Positions 9,267 through 20,953 of a DNA stretch of 64,000 nt are shown here, one piece after another. A program made the position numbers and the translations under genes. The notes under the pieces are model-generated. The model was given only the letters and a program-made list of their open reading frames with translations, did no database searches and was not told the origin of the DNA. The stretch's first letter is position 1; each line of letters begins with the position of its first letter. The stretch spans positions 558,001 to 622,000 of the forward strand of contig NZ_OZ026458.1 in NCBI RefSeq assembly GCF_964019625.1, given 5' to 3'. The DNA comes from Spiroplasma endosymbiont of Diplazon laetatorius (GTDB taxonomy: Bacteria; Bacillota_I; Bacilli_A; Mycoplasmatales; Mycoplasmataceae).

Positions 9267-10406
9267 TTACTTATTCATTCATTTATCTTCAATGTCTTTA
9301 AAAATAAATTTTTCTGCGAACTTGTGTCCTTCTTTTGTTGGATGAACAAAATCTATAAAGAAGAAGTTGTCTTCTTTTCCAACATTGCCACTTTTTAAAG
9401 TAGCTTTAATTTCCAAATTTTTTGGATCAATACCTGATGAAAAATCAGGCATTGAAGAATCACAAAGTTCATCTTTTATATTGTTACTTGGATTTAATTC
9501 CTTAAATCCACTTATTATTTCTCCAAATCTTCCATAAAGGTCAAAGTGGAGAATACTGTTATCATAATTTTTATTTGCTTTATTTATGATTTGAGTTATT
9601 TCATAATCAAAATCATCACCGATCATTTTGATTATGTCCTTGTCTGATTGTGACTTATCTTTGTATTTTGGAATCAAAGTCATATCAGGCGGAGTTACGA
9701 AAACTATTTTTTTGGCTCCATTATTTAATAATGTATATAAAGAATTCTTAATATTTTCTAATGCGTTTTGCATTATTTCTTCTCTTTTATTTGGATTTTT
9801 TACATTATCTAAAATAGCAAACATATCATTTCCACCTATTTCAACAAAAAATAAATCATCTTCGTGAATTACTTGTTGTTGCACAAGGGCTTGAGCCTGT
9901 TTATAGATACCTGTGTTACCCATCAACATTGCTGCAAGCCCGCCTTGGGCTTCATAGGCAGTTGCTCCACCAACAGAATAGTTTTTTCCTCAAACTTTTT
10001 CTCCACCTCTATCAACATCTGCAGAGTGAATTAAGTTTGAAGATTTAAATTCTTCTTCTTCGAAATTTAGTTCTTTATTAAGTAAAGAAGCAGTTACAGG
10101 ACCGTTGCTGAATCCTTTGTCATACATTCCAGTTAACTTAACATCAACTTTCAATTCATCTTTTGCAATAGCAACTATACCACCTTGATCACTTAGAGAA
10201 TCTCCAAGTGTAAAGAAGTTTGAAAACCCCTTGTGTTTGGTTTTATCATCACTTGTATCTTTTGCATTTCTTTTATCAAATTGTGTACCAATGTTTTTAT
10301 CAAAGTCAAAATTAATTTTTGCACTTGATGGAACACAAGATACTACTATAGATGATGTTGTAGTTAGAAAACTAAGAGAAGAAAGTATTGCTAAAATCTT
10401 TTTCAT
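9267..10406 (-). CDS. GDSL-type esterase/lipase lipoprotein
   Basis: A 379-residue lipoprotein with a signal peptide and Cys24 (IVVSC). The SGNH/GDSL blocks are present: GDS with the nucleophile near Ser70 (FFTLGDSLSDQGG), the oxyanion block VEIGGNDM, and the C-terminal DFVHPTKEGH carrying the catalytic Asp and His. It therefore hydrolyses ester bonds, probably of host or medium lipids, at the cell surface. The ATG overlaps the stop of the upstream gene by one base (TAATG), which implies translational coupling. Two TGA codons are Trp. Substrate specificity cannot be read from the sequence. Confidence 0.9.
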
Positions 10407-11341
10407 TATTTTCTTTCTCCTTTTTTATAATTAATTATTCATATAGTTAAGAAAGTTATAAACACGGGAAGTATTAAAGCTAGAAAAAGTATAAACATTA
10501 TTGAACCGGCTCTAAAAACTTCTAATGTATCTGTCAAGAAAGGATAACTAAGTTCGTCATAAGTAACTTTTGTTTTGTTCATGTTACTTTCATTTAAATT
10601 TTTATTTTTAAATATACTGTGACCTAAAATATTAAAACCAAATTTAATATTTTCTATTTGTCTATTTAAAAATCAAACTTTATTGTTAATAATCATTGTT
10701 CCTAATGACTTTTCAACTTTCAATCCAGAAAGCCCTGGACCTTCATATTTCATATATGAATCATAAACATCTTGATCAATTATTGTTTGATCCCTTTTTA
10801 TTTGTTGATAGAAATCACTTGAAAAAGCTTCTGATAAACCATTACTTTTAAACATTCATTCTATTCCTGAGTGAACATATGAGAAACTTAAGAATTTAGT
10901 TGCAACAGCTTTATCAAACTTTATTAAGTCAATTCCTAAATCATAAAGATCTACATCTTTTTTATTTTTAATATCTTCACCTCACCTATTTTCAAATCAT
11001 TGTTCTGAAAATTTAGTGTACTCTTCTTTTTTGATAACTATATCTTTATCTTCATATGAATTTAAAGTTGAAAGTGCATCACTTACATAAGCACTTTTAA
11101 CAGAAGTATTCATAGCAGTTTCATAAACAACATCATCTTGTCCATCAATAACATACATACCTTTAGGCATTATAGTTTTTATTTGTTTTTCGATACTGTT
11201 TATGAACTTTTGTGATTCAAGACCTAAGCCAGGAATCACCATTAAAAAACTTAGCAAAAATAAAAATGTTGCTATACTTGAAGAAATAATTATTTTTAAT
11301 TTTAATTTCTCTTCAAAAAAGTTTTTGAATTTTTCTTTCAT
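10406..11341 (-). CDS. bitopic membrane protein, first gene of the GDSL operon
   Basis: A 311-residue protein with a transmembrane helix near each end (about residues 17-39 and 283-307) and a roughly 240-residue extracellular-looking domain between them, followed by a short basic tail (NYKKGERK). No enzyme motif was recognised. AAAGGA precedes the ATG at 11341. Its TAA overlaps the GDSL start codon by one base. The arrangement suggests a surface complex with the two downstream lipoproteins, which is inference. Several TGA codons are Trp. Confidence 0.8.
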
Positions 11342-11379
11342 ATTTTTTTGCGTCCTTTGTTAAAAAATTTATTACAATT

Positions 11380-11595
11380 TTATTTGGATTCATGTTTTAA
11401 AATGAATCGATTAAGTTTAATTACATCTGTAATTTTTTTCACTCAAAGTTTTTTAAGTAAAACATTGGGCTTACAAAGAATATAGTCTTTTAAATTTTCT
11501 ATTTCAATAAAAATCACACTCACCAAAAACTTGACTTTTATTTTTTTGATTAGTTTAAATTCAAAAATATTTTTAACTTTTTTAAAAAACCCCAT
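11380..11595 (-). CDS. possible small basic protein (uncertain)
   Basis: An open frame of 71 codons starting at the ATG at 11595 and ending at TAA 11380, upstream of the GDSL operon. The translation is very rich in Lys, Ile and Phe and contains one TGA-Trp. The ribosome site is weak and the composition is close to that expected from random AT-rich DNA. It could be a gene remnant or part of the 5' region of the operon. The only other notable thing in this gap is the A17 tract. Confidence 0.25.
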
Positions 11596-11638
11596 TTCTA
11601 CTAACGTTTTAGGATTGGTATTCTGTTAAATATTTCTC

Positions 11639-11655
11639 AAAAAAAAAAAAAAAAA
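11639..11655. repeat. homopolymer tract A17
   Basis: Seventeen A on the plus strand, followed by a short hairpin AGCAAAA / TTTTTGCT. On the minus strand it is T17 upstream of the GDSL operon, in a position where it could affect promoter spacing. Confidence 0.8.
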
Positions 11656-11785
11656 GCAAAATGGTGTTTTTGCTAAATTTACATGTTCAAAAAATCTTTT
11701 ATTTATGGTAATTATTTAAGATGAAAACTTGTCAAAATAAAAAAATTTTTAAATTAAAAAATATCTTTTAAGTTAATTCAAAAAT

Positions 11786-11816
11786 AAAAAAAGTAAATCT
11801 ATTGATTTACTTTTTT
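11786..11816. terminator. bidirectional terminator
   Basis: AAAAAAAGTAAATC (11786-11799) pairs with GATTTACTTTTTT (11804-11816) around TATT. The stop codon of the P-type ATPase (11799-11801) lies inside the stem. Confidence 0.85.
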
Positions 11817-14711
11817 CTTTGATTTTCTTTTTTGTTTTTCTTTTTGAATATCTATTTCAACTAACTCTTGAGCAAGAATTCTATTTCTTCTTCAAGGATC
11901 TGGTCTATAGTGGTAAGTTATATAAACTAATCCATCTAACATTAACATAAACATTGATGGAAGAATTGCAATACCAATAGCTCCTGGAATTAAATATCAA
12001 TTTGCTGAACTGTATTTATTAACTTCAGCTAGGTTTAAAATTTTATCATTAAATCCTGGTATGAAAATTACAACTAAGTTTAAACTCACTGCAAGTAAAC
12101 TTGCTAATCACAATGGTTTGTTAGTAACTATTGTTAATTTCTTATCAGCTTTTCAGTTTGATAATTTAATAAAGTTTGCATACAGACATGGAGCACAAGT
12201 AATAGCAACAAACATTGCTGTTCTACCATAATCTCCAATTTCAATTTTTGTTTCAACACTAATTTCTTTACTTCTTAAAGCTGCAAATCAATTTGTGAAT
12301 GTTAGAGAATCATTTAAACTATTTTCATGTGTCTTTATAATGTTATTTAATTCTTCATTACTTAAGAACATCATTCCAAAGTAGTATGCCCCAATTGAAG
12401 CAATTGATGTAAATAATATTATTTTAAATAATGTAAATCCTAAACCTTTAAACAATGAGTTTTTACCTTTAACAGGTTTGATCTTCATAAGTGTAGAGTC
12501 ATTTGCTCCCATTCCCATTGCAAGAGCAATAATTGATTCAACAATTAAGTTCATTCATAAAATATTTGTAGCTTCTAAAGGAGAAACTGAGTTTATTACA
12601 GAAAGAACAAAGATTGCCAATACGTTTGCCAAGTTTACACCAATAACAAATGCAATTGCTCTCTTAATTTTTTGATAAACGTTTCTTCCCTCATTAACTC
12701 CTTTGATAATTGTTTCAAAGTTGTCATCAGTTAAGATAATATCACTGGCTTGTTTTGCAACATCAGTTCCAGTAATACCCATAGCAACTCCAATGTCAGC
12801 TTTACTTAAACTTGGAGCATCATTAACTCCATCACCTGTCATTGATGTTATGTTTCCTTTTTGTTTTAAAGCATCAACAATTCTAACTTTATGCTCTGGA
12901 TTAACTCTGGCAAATACTTTAATTTGTTCAATAACTCTTAATAATTGTTTGTCATCTAATTGATTTAAAGTATCACTGTTCATTACTTCATATTCAGAAT
13001 GAGCTAAGTCTAAGTCTTTTGCAATAGCAAGAGCAGTTACAGCATGATCTCCTGTAATCATAACAACTTCAATTCCAGCTTCGTGAGCTAAACGAACAGC
13101 GTTAACTGCAGTTTCTCTAACTGGGTCAATCATACCAACAGCTCCTAAGAATACTAAGTCTTGTTCTAAGTCATCTTTATCTTCTAATTTGTCATAGTTT
13201 ATATGATATGCAAATGCAAGAACTCTTAAAGCATCTTTTGAAAGTTCATTTGCCATTTCAAGTAATTCTTTTTTGTCTTCATCAGTAATGTCTCTTAAGA
13301 CATTGTCTATCATTATTTTGCTACATCTTTGTAGTAATTGATCAATAGCTCCTTTTGTGAAAGCTGTATTAACTCCATTAATGTTATTAACAGTTGTCAT
13401 CATTTTTCTTTCACTGTCAAAAGGCATTTCATCAATTCTTTGTCAAATATCTCTTGAATCTTGTTCGTCATAGCCTATTATTTCTGCATAATCAACAAGT
13501 GCAAGTTCAGTTGGATCTCCAATTCTTTCATTTCCTTCTGTAACTGAATCGTTACATAAAACTAATGCTTTTAAGAATAAGTCCATGTGATTATCATTTT
13601 TTTCTTTTTCATATTCTTTTGATGCAAGAATTTTATTGTCCATTATCATTTTTTTAACAGTCATTTTATTTTGAGTTAAAGTTCCTGTTTTATCAGTACA
13701 AATAAAGTTAACATTACCTAAAGTTTCAACTGCTTGAAGTTTTTTAATAATAACGTTTTGTTTAACCATTTTTTTAGTACTTATACTTAAAGTAATAGAC
13801 ACAACCGCTGCTAAACATTCTGGAATAACACCAATTGCTAAAGTAATAGCAACCATTAAGTAGTTAGCTCATGCATTACTATCTCCACTAAAGAATAAAG
13901 TAGTAAAGATTAAAATAGCTAAAATGAAACTTAAACCACTTATTCAGTAAGTAAATGAGTTTAATTTCTTTTCTAATGGTGTTGATTCTTCTTCATTTTC
14001 ATTAATTGATTTTGCTATTTTTCCAATTTCAGTTTGTTCACCAGTTTTAATAACTACCCCAATTGCTCTTCCTGATGTAATGAAAGTTGACATAAATGCG
14101 ATGTTTTTCATTTCAGCTAGAATTGTAGTTGATTCTTTTAAGGGTAAGTGTGTTTTTTCAACAGGCAATGATTCACCGGTTAAGTTAGCTTCATCAATTG
14201 TTAGATCACTTGATTCAACAATTCTTAATTCAGCTGGAATATATTTTCCTGCTTCTAAAACAACGATATCTCCAGGAACAAGTTCTGAAGCATCAATTTC
14301 TTGTTGCATATCATTTCTTATAACAACAGCTCTTGGTTTTGAAAGAGATTTTAAAGCATCCATTGATTTTCTTGCTTTAATTGTTTGAACTGTTTCTAAA
14401 ACAGCATCAATTAAAACAATTGAGAAAATAACAGCTGCATCAATAAATTCTGATGCTTCAATGTGTCCACCACTTGAAATAATTGGAGCAACTATAGATA
14501 CAATTGCAGCTCCCATCAATACCAATAAGATTGGTTCTATTAAAGTTTTTAGAAAGATTAAATATCAAGGAGTTACTTTTCCTTGAGGTAGTTCATTTAA
14601 TCCGTATTTAGCCTTTTTAGATTCAACTTCTTCAGTAGTTAAACCTTTTTTAATATTAGTTTCTAATTGTTTTTCGAGTTCTGGTTCAGAACTTAACAGA
14701 TTTTCTTCCAT
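11799..14711 (-). CDS. P-type cation-transporting ATPase (type II, Ca2+/Mg2+-like)
   Basis: A 970-residue P-type ATPase with the full domain set. It has an N-terminal cytoplasmic region, a first membrane pair, the actuator loop with TGES at about 178-181, the TM4 motif region near 297, the phosphorylation site DKTGTLT with Asp near 340, the nucleotide domain, the hinge MTGDGVNDAP, and a six-helix C-terminal membrane domain. The layout matches the SERCA/PMCA and MgtA group. The ion-site motifs are unusual: TM4 reads IPECLAAV rather than PEGLP, and TM6 reads NLIVESIIA rather than NLVTDGLPA, so the ion is uncertain. The start ATG follows a GAAGTG-type site. Transcribed alone, ending at a terminator. 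Confidence 0.92.
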
Positions 14712-14836
14712 ATATTTTTTCACTTCTTTTATAATAATAAAATTATAACAAAAATTACAATTATTATAATAATCTTTGAATATTTAGGTTAATTAATTTA
14801 TCACCATTATCAAATCCTGAATTTAATCAAAATTTT

Positions 14837-15211
14837 TTAAAGAATCTTTTTCATTTTTTTGTAATTATATTTTAAGGTTAGTTCTCCATACCAACTTTTT
14901 AAACCAAATTCTGATAAAACAAACTCAGCTGTAGAAGTAGATATATTTTTATCTACAAGAATACTTTCTAAGATAGTCATTGAAAAATCACATTCTGGAT
15001 TTTTTTCAATAATTTTGCTAAAGATTTCTTTTATAGTTGGTAAGTCTTCTTCTCCATCAATTTCACCCAAATCTTTGTTAGTAACAAATTTGGAAATATC
15101 TCTTATAAAATCTGGTTGAGTATTATTTATTTTGCAAGATGTTGCCATTACAGACCCTAATCCAGTCGCTAAAAAACCAACAATACCTAAAAAACTTAAT
15201 ATTTTTTTCAT
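14837..15211 (-). CDS. small lipoprotein
   Basis: A 124-residue protein beginning MKKILSFLGIVGFLATGLGS, with a lipobox around VMATSC (Cys26). The rest is acidic to neutral and ends in a Lys/Tyr-rich tail. AGAGAGG precedes the ATG. No in-frame TGA. It lies between the ATPase and the glucosidase gene with its own promoter-length gaps on both sides. Surface lipoprotein of unknown function. Confidence 0.8.
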   Translation of the reverse strand: MKKILSFLGIVGFLATGLGSVMATSCKINNTQPDFIRDISKFVTNKDLGEIDGEEDLPTIKEIFSKIIEKNPECDFSMTILESILVDKNISTSTAEFVLSEFGLKSWYGELTLKYNYKKMKKIL

Positions 15212-15306
15212 ATAAATAAAACCTCTCTTTTTAAAATTATAGATTTAAAGTGTATAAAACATTTTTATATTAATTGTAATATTTTATAAACTATATTAAA
15301 AAATAA

Positions 15307-15330
15307 AAAAAACACCTAATGGTGTTTTTT
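15307..15330 (-). terminator. terminator after the phospho-beta-glucosidase
   Basis: AAAAAACACC (15307-15316) pairs with GGTGTTTTTT (15321-15330) around TAAT. The glucosidase stop codon begins at its right edge. Confidence 0.85.
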
Positions 15331-16735
15331 ATTTTAAGTTTTCTCCATTATTTTTGATTAATTCTTTATATCAAAAGAAACTATCTTTTCTAATTCTTTT
15401 CATATCTTTTTCATCAAATTCATCTCTGTTAACATAAACGAATCCATAACGTTTTGAAATACCTTCGTGAGTAGAAACTAAGTCGATTGCACTTCAAGGC
15501 ATATAACCTATCATTTCAACACCATCAGCTATAGCTTCGGCCATATATTTAATATGTTTTTCATAGTATTCAATTCTGTAATCATCGTGTATTTTTTCAT
15601 CATCTGTTAAAACATCTCTTGCACCAAGACCATTTTCTGTAATCATAATTGGTAATTGATATCTATCTCAAACATCTTTTAAAGTGTTTTTAAATCCAAT
15701 TGGATCTATTTCTCATCCGAATTGAGTTTTATCTAAGTTTGGATTTTTAACAGTTTTTCCAACACCTGGGAAAACCATTCCAGAATGTTGATCGTCTTTA
15801 TTTTTTAAAGATTGTTCATAATCTTCTTGAGTTGCGTTAGCAACAGTCATAGTTGTATAGTAATTGAAAGCAATAAAATCAGGTTTTGAATCTTTAAGTA
15901 TTTCTTTCTCTTCTTGTGTCATTTCTATTTCTTCATTAATTGATTTTAAGTAGTTTGCAAATCAATTACTGTATTCACCTCTACAAACTATATCTAAGAA
16001 AGTTCAGTTTCTTATTTGATCAAAATTTAATTTAGCTTGGTAATCTTCAGGTTTGCTTGAGGCTGGATAAACTGATGATATGTTTGGAGCAGGACCTATT
16101 TTTGCATTAGGTAACATTTTTCTAAACAATCTAATAGCTCTTGCTTGAGCAACATTTAAGTTATGCATTATTTGTCATTTAGAAGCTTTTGATTTTTCTG
16201 AAATAACACCAATGATTTGACCAACAAGAGCAAACATATTAAGCTCGTTTATTGTAAGTCAGTATTTAACTTTTGAACCAAAGTTTTCAAATAATACTTT
16301 TGAATAGGTTTCAAATAATTTTGAAAAGTCGTGACTATCTAGACCACCAATTTCATCAATAAAGTTTGGTGTGTCAAAGTGAAACATTGTAACAACAGGT
16401 TCTATATTATTTTTTAATAATTCATCAATTAAATCATTATAAAACTTTATACCTTCAGGATTTATTTCTCCCTTAACATTTTTAATTATTCTTGGTCATG
16501 AGATTGAAAATCTATAAGATTTAAAGCCCATTTCAGCCATCATTGCAACATCTTCTCTTCAATGATTGTAATGATCTGAAGCTACTTTAAAACCAGTAAT
16601 ACCTTTTGGATAAGTTTCTCTTTCATCAAATCTATCCATTATAGAAGGAACTTTACCACCTTGGTCAATTGCACCTTCTACTTGATAAGCACTTGTAGAT
16701 GCTCCTCATAAAAATTCTTTTGGAAATTTACTCAT
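15329..16735 (-). CDS. bglA: 6-phospho-beta-glucosidase (GH1), intact copy
   Basis: A 468-residue family-1 glycoside hydrolase, normal length. The N terminus FLWGASTSAYQVEGA is the family signature; the acid/base Glu lies in TINELN (the NE-[IL]-N form typical of phospho-glucosidases) and the nucleophile in MITENG. Near the C terminus STHEGISKRYGFVYVN carries the S-x-K-x-Y phosphate-binding pattern, which marks 6-phospho-beta-glucoside substrates delivered by a PTS. Eleven or so TGA codons are Trp. AAAAGGAGAG precedes the ATG at 16735. A terminator and an inverted repeat separate it from the broken GH1 gene upstream, so it can be expressed on its own. Confidence 0.92.
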
Positions 16736-16753
16736 AATTTCTCTCCTTTTAAA

Positions 16754-16785
16754 TTAGATAACATAATTTTTATTACGTTATCTAA
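16754..16785. promoter_or_regulatory. inverted repeat, possible operator for bglA
   Basis: TTAGATAACATAA (16754-16766) faces TTACGTTATCTAA (16773-16785): 13-base arms with one mismatch and a 6-base spacer, starting 19 bases upstream of the glucosidase ATG. This is the size and place of a repressor site or RNA stem in the leader. No T-run follows. Confidence 0.5.
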
Positions 16786-16810
16786 ACATATTTTCCCACC
16801 ATTTACAAAA

Positions 16811-16834
16811 TAAAAACTTTCCATAATGGAAAGT
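16811..16834 (-). terminator. terminator after the broken GH1 gene
   Basis: ACTTTCCA (16816-16823) pairs with TGGAAAGT (16827-16834); on the minus strand it is followed by TTTTTATTTT. Confidence 0.75.
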
Positions 16835-16845
16835 GTTTATATTTT

Positions 16846-18297
16846 TTATAATTCTCCAGTTTCTCTGAATTTTTTGAATCAATCAAATGATTTTTTCTTG
16901 AATCTGTCTCCAGTACCTTTGTGGTAATCATCGTAATCTACGAAAATTAATCCATAACGTTTTGACATTTCATTAGTTGATAAACTAACTACGTCAATTG
17001 GAGTTCACATTGTATAACCAAATACATTTACACCATCAAGGATAGCTTCGTTAATTTGTTCAAAGTGTGAACCTAAGTATTCAATTCTGTAATCATCTTC
17101 TACTGTGTTGTTATCATTTAATGTTTCAACAACACCAATACCATTTTCAGAAATAAATAATGGTATTTCATATCTATCTCATAATTCATTTAAAGTAACT
17201 CTCAACCCGATTGGATCAATTTGTCATCCTCATTCAGTAGCTTTTAAGAATGGGTTTTTACCTCCCATTAATAAGTTTCCTCCAGCTTTTTCAACAATTT
17301 CTTTTGAGATTGTTGAAGTCATGTAGTAACTGAAAGTAATGTAGTGAATTGGATTATTTTTAATTACTTCTAACTCTTCAGGAGTTGTTTCAAATTTAAT
17401 GTTGTGTTCTTCAAAATATCTTTTTGAATAAGTTGGATATTCTCCTTTGATCATTACATCATAGTAGAAGTATCTTTCCATTTGTTGGAATTTTAAGTTT
17501 TCCATTACGTTAACTGGGTTACAGTCAGAATAATAAGTTGTCATATTAGCAACCATACATCCCATTTCAAGGTTACTTGAAATTGATTTAGCAATTTCGA
17601 TAACTTTAGCTTGTGCATAGAATTGGTTGTGTAAACCTTGTCATGAAGCGTTTACATAATCTTGTTCTGTTGCAAAGTCTTCTCTAAATATTCCTAAACC
17701 AGTAATTGGTGATAATGGTGCAATGTTGATTTCATTAAATGGTAATCAGTATTTAACTAAATCTTTATATTCATTCATAATAACTGTTGAGAATTTAATA
17801 AATAAATCAATAACAGCTTTGTTTGATCATCCACCATATTTTTTAGTAATTGGATATGGTACATCATAGTGTTGAATAGTTAACATTACTTCCATACCTG
17901 ATTTTTTACATTATTCAAAAACACTTCTGTAAAATTCAATAGCATTTTTGTTTGGTTCTGCTTCATCTCCGTTAGGAAAAATTCTACTTCATGCTATAGA
18001 CATTCTGTAGATATTAATTCCCGCTTCTTTAAATAAAGCAATATCTTCTTTATATCTATGATATTGATCTACACCAAATCTTTTTGGATAGTGTAAACCA
18101 TCTTTGTTCTCGATTGATTTTTCATAATCTTCTCTAGTATAAGCATTTAATTCGCTTACACTTTTACGATCTAAATTAGGGTTAAAAGGTCTCATTTCAG
18201 CGATAGTAAGTGATTTACCATCAACATCGTATGCACCTTCTACTTGTGAAGCTGAAGTTGCTCCTCCTCACAAGAAATCTTTTTTAACAAATTTCAT
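16846..18297 (-). pseudogene. 6-phospho-beta-glucosidase (GH1) interrupted by an in-frame TAA
   Basis: Reading TGA as Trp gives one 483-codon GH1 frame with FLWGGATSASQVEGAY at the start, NEIN as acid/base, FISENG as nucleophile and the SKRYG phosphate-binding pattern. At 17911-17913 the codon is TAA, between VFE and CKKSG, where a sense codon (for example GAA) is expected. The frame is otherwise intact on both sides, so a single-base nonsense change explains it. The N-terminal fragment (128 residues) lacks the active site. The gene follows EIIABC by 17 bases with a strong GGAGG site, so it was the operon's own hydrolase. A sequencing error is possible. Confidence 0.85.
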
Positions 18298-18314
18298 AAT
18301 TTGCCTCCTTGTTA

Positions 18315-20858
18315 TTAAATTGCTAATAGGTTTTGCTTTTGTTGTTTTGTAAAGTAAATTTTTTTCTCATCCACTATTCCATAACCAACTTCAACAGCAT
18401 TAGCTGCATTTCAATATAAATCTTTAAATTGTAATAATTCAACTTTGTGAGTTTGTTTTGAAATGTCATCTACAAATTTATTTGCAGCATTTTCTAATTC
18501 AGTAATTGTTTTTCTATAATTTTCAACAACATCTTTTCCTTGTTTGATTAAATCTTCTTTTTCAATCACTAAAGGATTAATTTTTTCAATTAAATTGTAT
18601 GAGTTGTATTTTTCAACTATCATATCAATTTTATCTTGATCAAGTTTTTCATTACCTTGGGCTTTAGTTGCTTTTTTATATAGTTTAGTTTTATTTTTTT
18701 CTTCCACACCATTTAAATGAGCAATTTTAGCTTCTAATTTAAGTAATTTTTGAATATATTTTTCATAGTTTTTTATAACATCTTTTTTATCTTTGATTTC
18801 TGAAGATAATTTTTTTGAATTTTCTTCAAATGATTCCATATTATCAAATTTTATTTTGTTTAATATTTTTTTAATTTTTTGAGAAATTTTAATTGAATAT
18901 TGGTATTCATTTTTTCTTTCTTTGTAAAATGCAAAAGTTAATAATATTGAAGTTCCAATAGATATTGCAAATGAAACAAGTAATAAAACTTTGTCTATGT
19001 TGTCATTATAATTCATTACAGCAAGTATTCCTTGTGGTCCCACTGTATTTTGGACCACCCCTAAAGCTCCTGCGAATAAAGAACCAGTAAATGCTCCTAC
19101 ACAACCAATCATAAATGGCTTAATTTTTGGTAAGTTAACTCCATAAATAATTGGTTCTGTTATACCAAATACCCCTGCAGGTATTGAACTTAGAGCTAGG
19201 TTTTTTAAATTACCATTTTTTGTAAATATTGAAACACCAATACATACACCTAATTGACCCATAACAGCTATAGTAACGGCAGGTAACATAGGTGATGAAA
19301 CACTTGGATCTCCAGCCATTAAAGGTAACATCATAGTCATAGCAACAGCTACGTGAACACCAGTAAGAACAAGTGGTTGTCATATTAATGCAAATATAGC
19401 AACTCCAAACCCAAATGGAATTTGACCTATTAATCCTACTAATAATGTCATTAAATATTCAATGAATCCTAATACAGGACCAGCAACAAACAGTATTGGC
19501 ACTACAGTCATTAAAACTATTAATGCAGCTCTGAAAACCACATCAATTGAAGAAGGCATTCATGTTTTAATTCATTTATCAGAGTAAAAACATAAGAATC
19601 CAGCCATTATAAATGGCAACACACTTCCTTCGTAAGCTTTAACAACAATTGGATAATTACCAATTTTAAATAAGAATCATCCTGAAATTTGATAATCAGC
19701 ATTGAATATTCAATGACCTAATTTTAACTCATCATCAGGAGTGCTTTCTATTCCTGTTGGTACAAATAAAATTCTTGAAACTAGTATAAGACCTATTAAT
19801 ATAGCTATTACTTCGGTTCCTCCTAAATACTTAACAGTATTATAAATGAAGAAAACCCCAACTAAATTTAGTCCAACTTTTTGTAATACATATAATACTA
19901 CAGAAAATACATCAGCATCTTTAATTCCAACTTTATCAATATCAACGATTATGTGAGTTTGAAGAGCAATTGCATATAAAGCTCCAAATATACCAGCCGC
20001 CATTATAACAGGGATAATTGGAACCATAATTCCAGCAATACCTTCCATAACTATAGAACCAAATGATTTTTTAACTTTTTGTTTTGAATCTTCAGTTGAT
20101 CCAGAATAGCTATCTTGTTTCTCTATTTCTTCTCTAACTTTGTAACATTCACCACCAATAATGATCTGTAATTCATCACCAGCTCAGTTTGTTCCTTTGA
20201 CTAATTCATTTTGTTTAATCTTAGCTTCATCAACTTTTGATTTATCATTGATGTTAAATCTAAGTCTTGTCATACAGTTATAAACTCTTGAGTAATTTTT
20301 TTTACCCCCAACTGCATTTACAAGATATTCTCCTGCTAATTGATATTTAGATTTAAACTCTTTTAAACCTGTTTCACTTTTAGCTGGAGCAACTGATTTA
20401 TAACTAACTTTACAAATCAATTCACCCTTTTTATATTTTCCCTCTTTTAATCCAACTATCTGAATATCTTCAGCACTTGATGGATCAAATACTATAGGAG
20501 TTTCACTTGTAACATTGTTATCTTTTAAAACTTGTAGATCAACATCAAATATTGCATCATTAAGCTTTAAGTTTTGTTCAAGTTTAACTTTTTGGGTAAA
20601 TGGTTTCCCATTTAATTTAACAGTATCAATACCACAGTGAATAAGTACATCTAATTCGTTGTTTATTTTAAAACCATAAGCATGTTTTGTGTCAAAAGTC
20701 ATTTTACACTTAGCTTTATCAAATGGAAGTGAAAATTTTCCATTTTCAGGTATTACAACTATTCCATCTCCAAGCATTTTCTCCGAAAAAACAGCATCGC
20801 TACATTTAGAGATGTGTTTTACTTCACAGTCAACTGGAGCATATAGATTAATTTCCAT
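18315..20858 (-). CDS. beta-glucoside-type PTS permease EIIABC with coiled tail
   Basis: An 847-residue permease with domains in the order A-B-C. EIIA comes first with the phospho-His in VLIHCGID (His74), EIIB has the phospho-Cys in NCMTRLRF (Cys195), and EIIC spans about 235-610 and includes GVFGITEPIIYGVNLP. This is the glucose/beta-glucoside superfamily, in which BglP-type enzymes normally run B-C-A, so the order is unusual. After the last helix comes a charged, helical tail of about 220 residues, probably coiled coil. The ATG at 20858 is chosen for its GGGAGGA site; an upstream in-frame ATG has none. RpiR lies upstream and a GH1 gene downstream, so aryl-beta-glucosides or cellobiose are likely substrates. 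Confidence 0.9.
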
Positions 20859-20932
20859 ATAAATTCCTCCCTTAAAATAATATTTTCCATTATTGCAGAA
20901 AAAAAAGAATAGATTTCTCCATTCAGTCAAGT

Positions 20933-20951
20933 ACTTTACAAATTGTAAAGT
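20933..20951. promoter_or_regulatory. palindrome, probable operator upstream of EIIABC
   Basis: ACTTTACAA and TTGTAAAGT are perfect 9-base arms around a single base, lying between the rpiR stop and the EIIABC start. On the coding strand it abuts TTGACT, a plausible -35 box. RpiR-family regulators bind such palindromes. No T-run follows on the minus strand, so an operator is preferred over a terminator. Confidence 0.5.
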
Positions 20952-20953
20952 TT

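Noticed and set aside
20859-20930. Earlier start for EIIABC
   Set aside because: In-frame ATG exists, but GGGAGGA stands before the ATG at 20858 and the extra residues do not fit EIIA.
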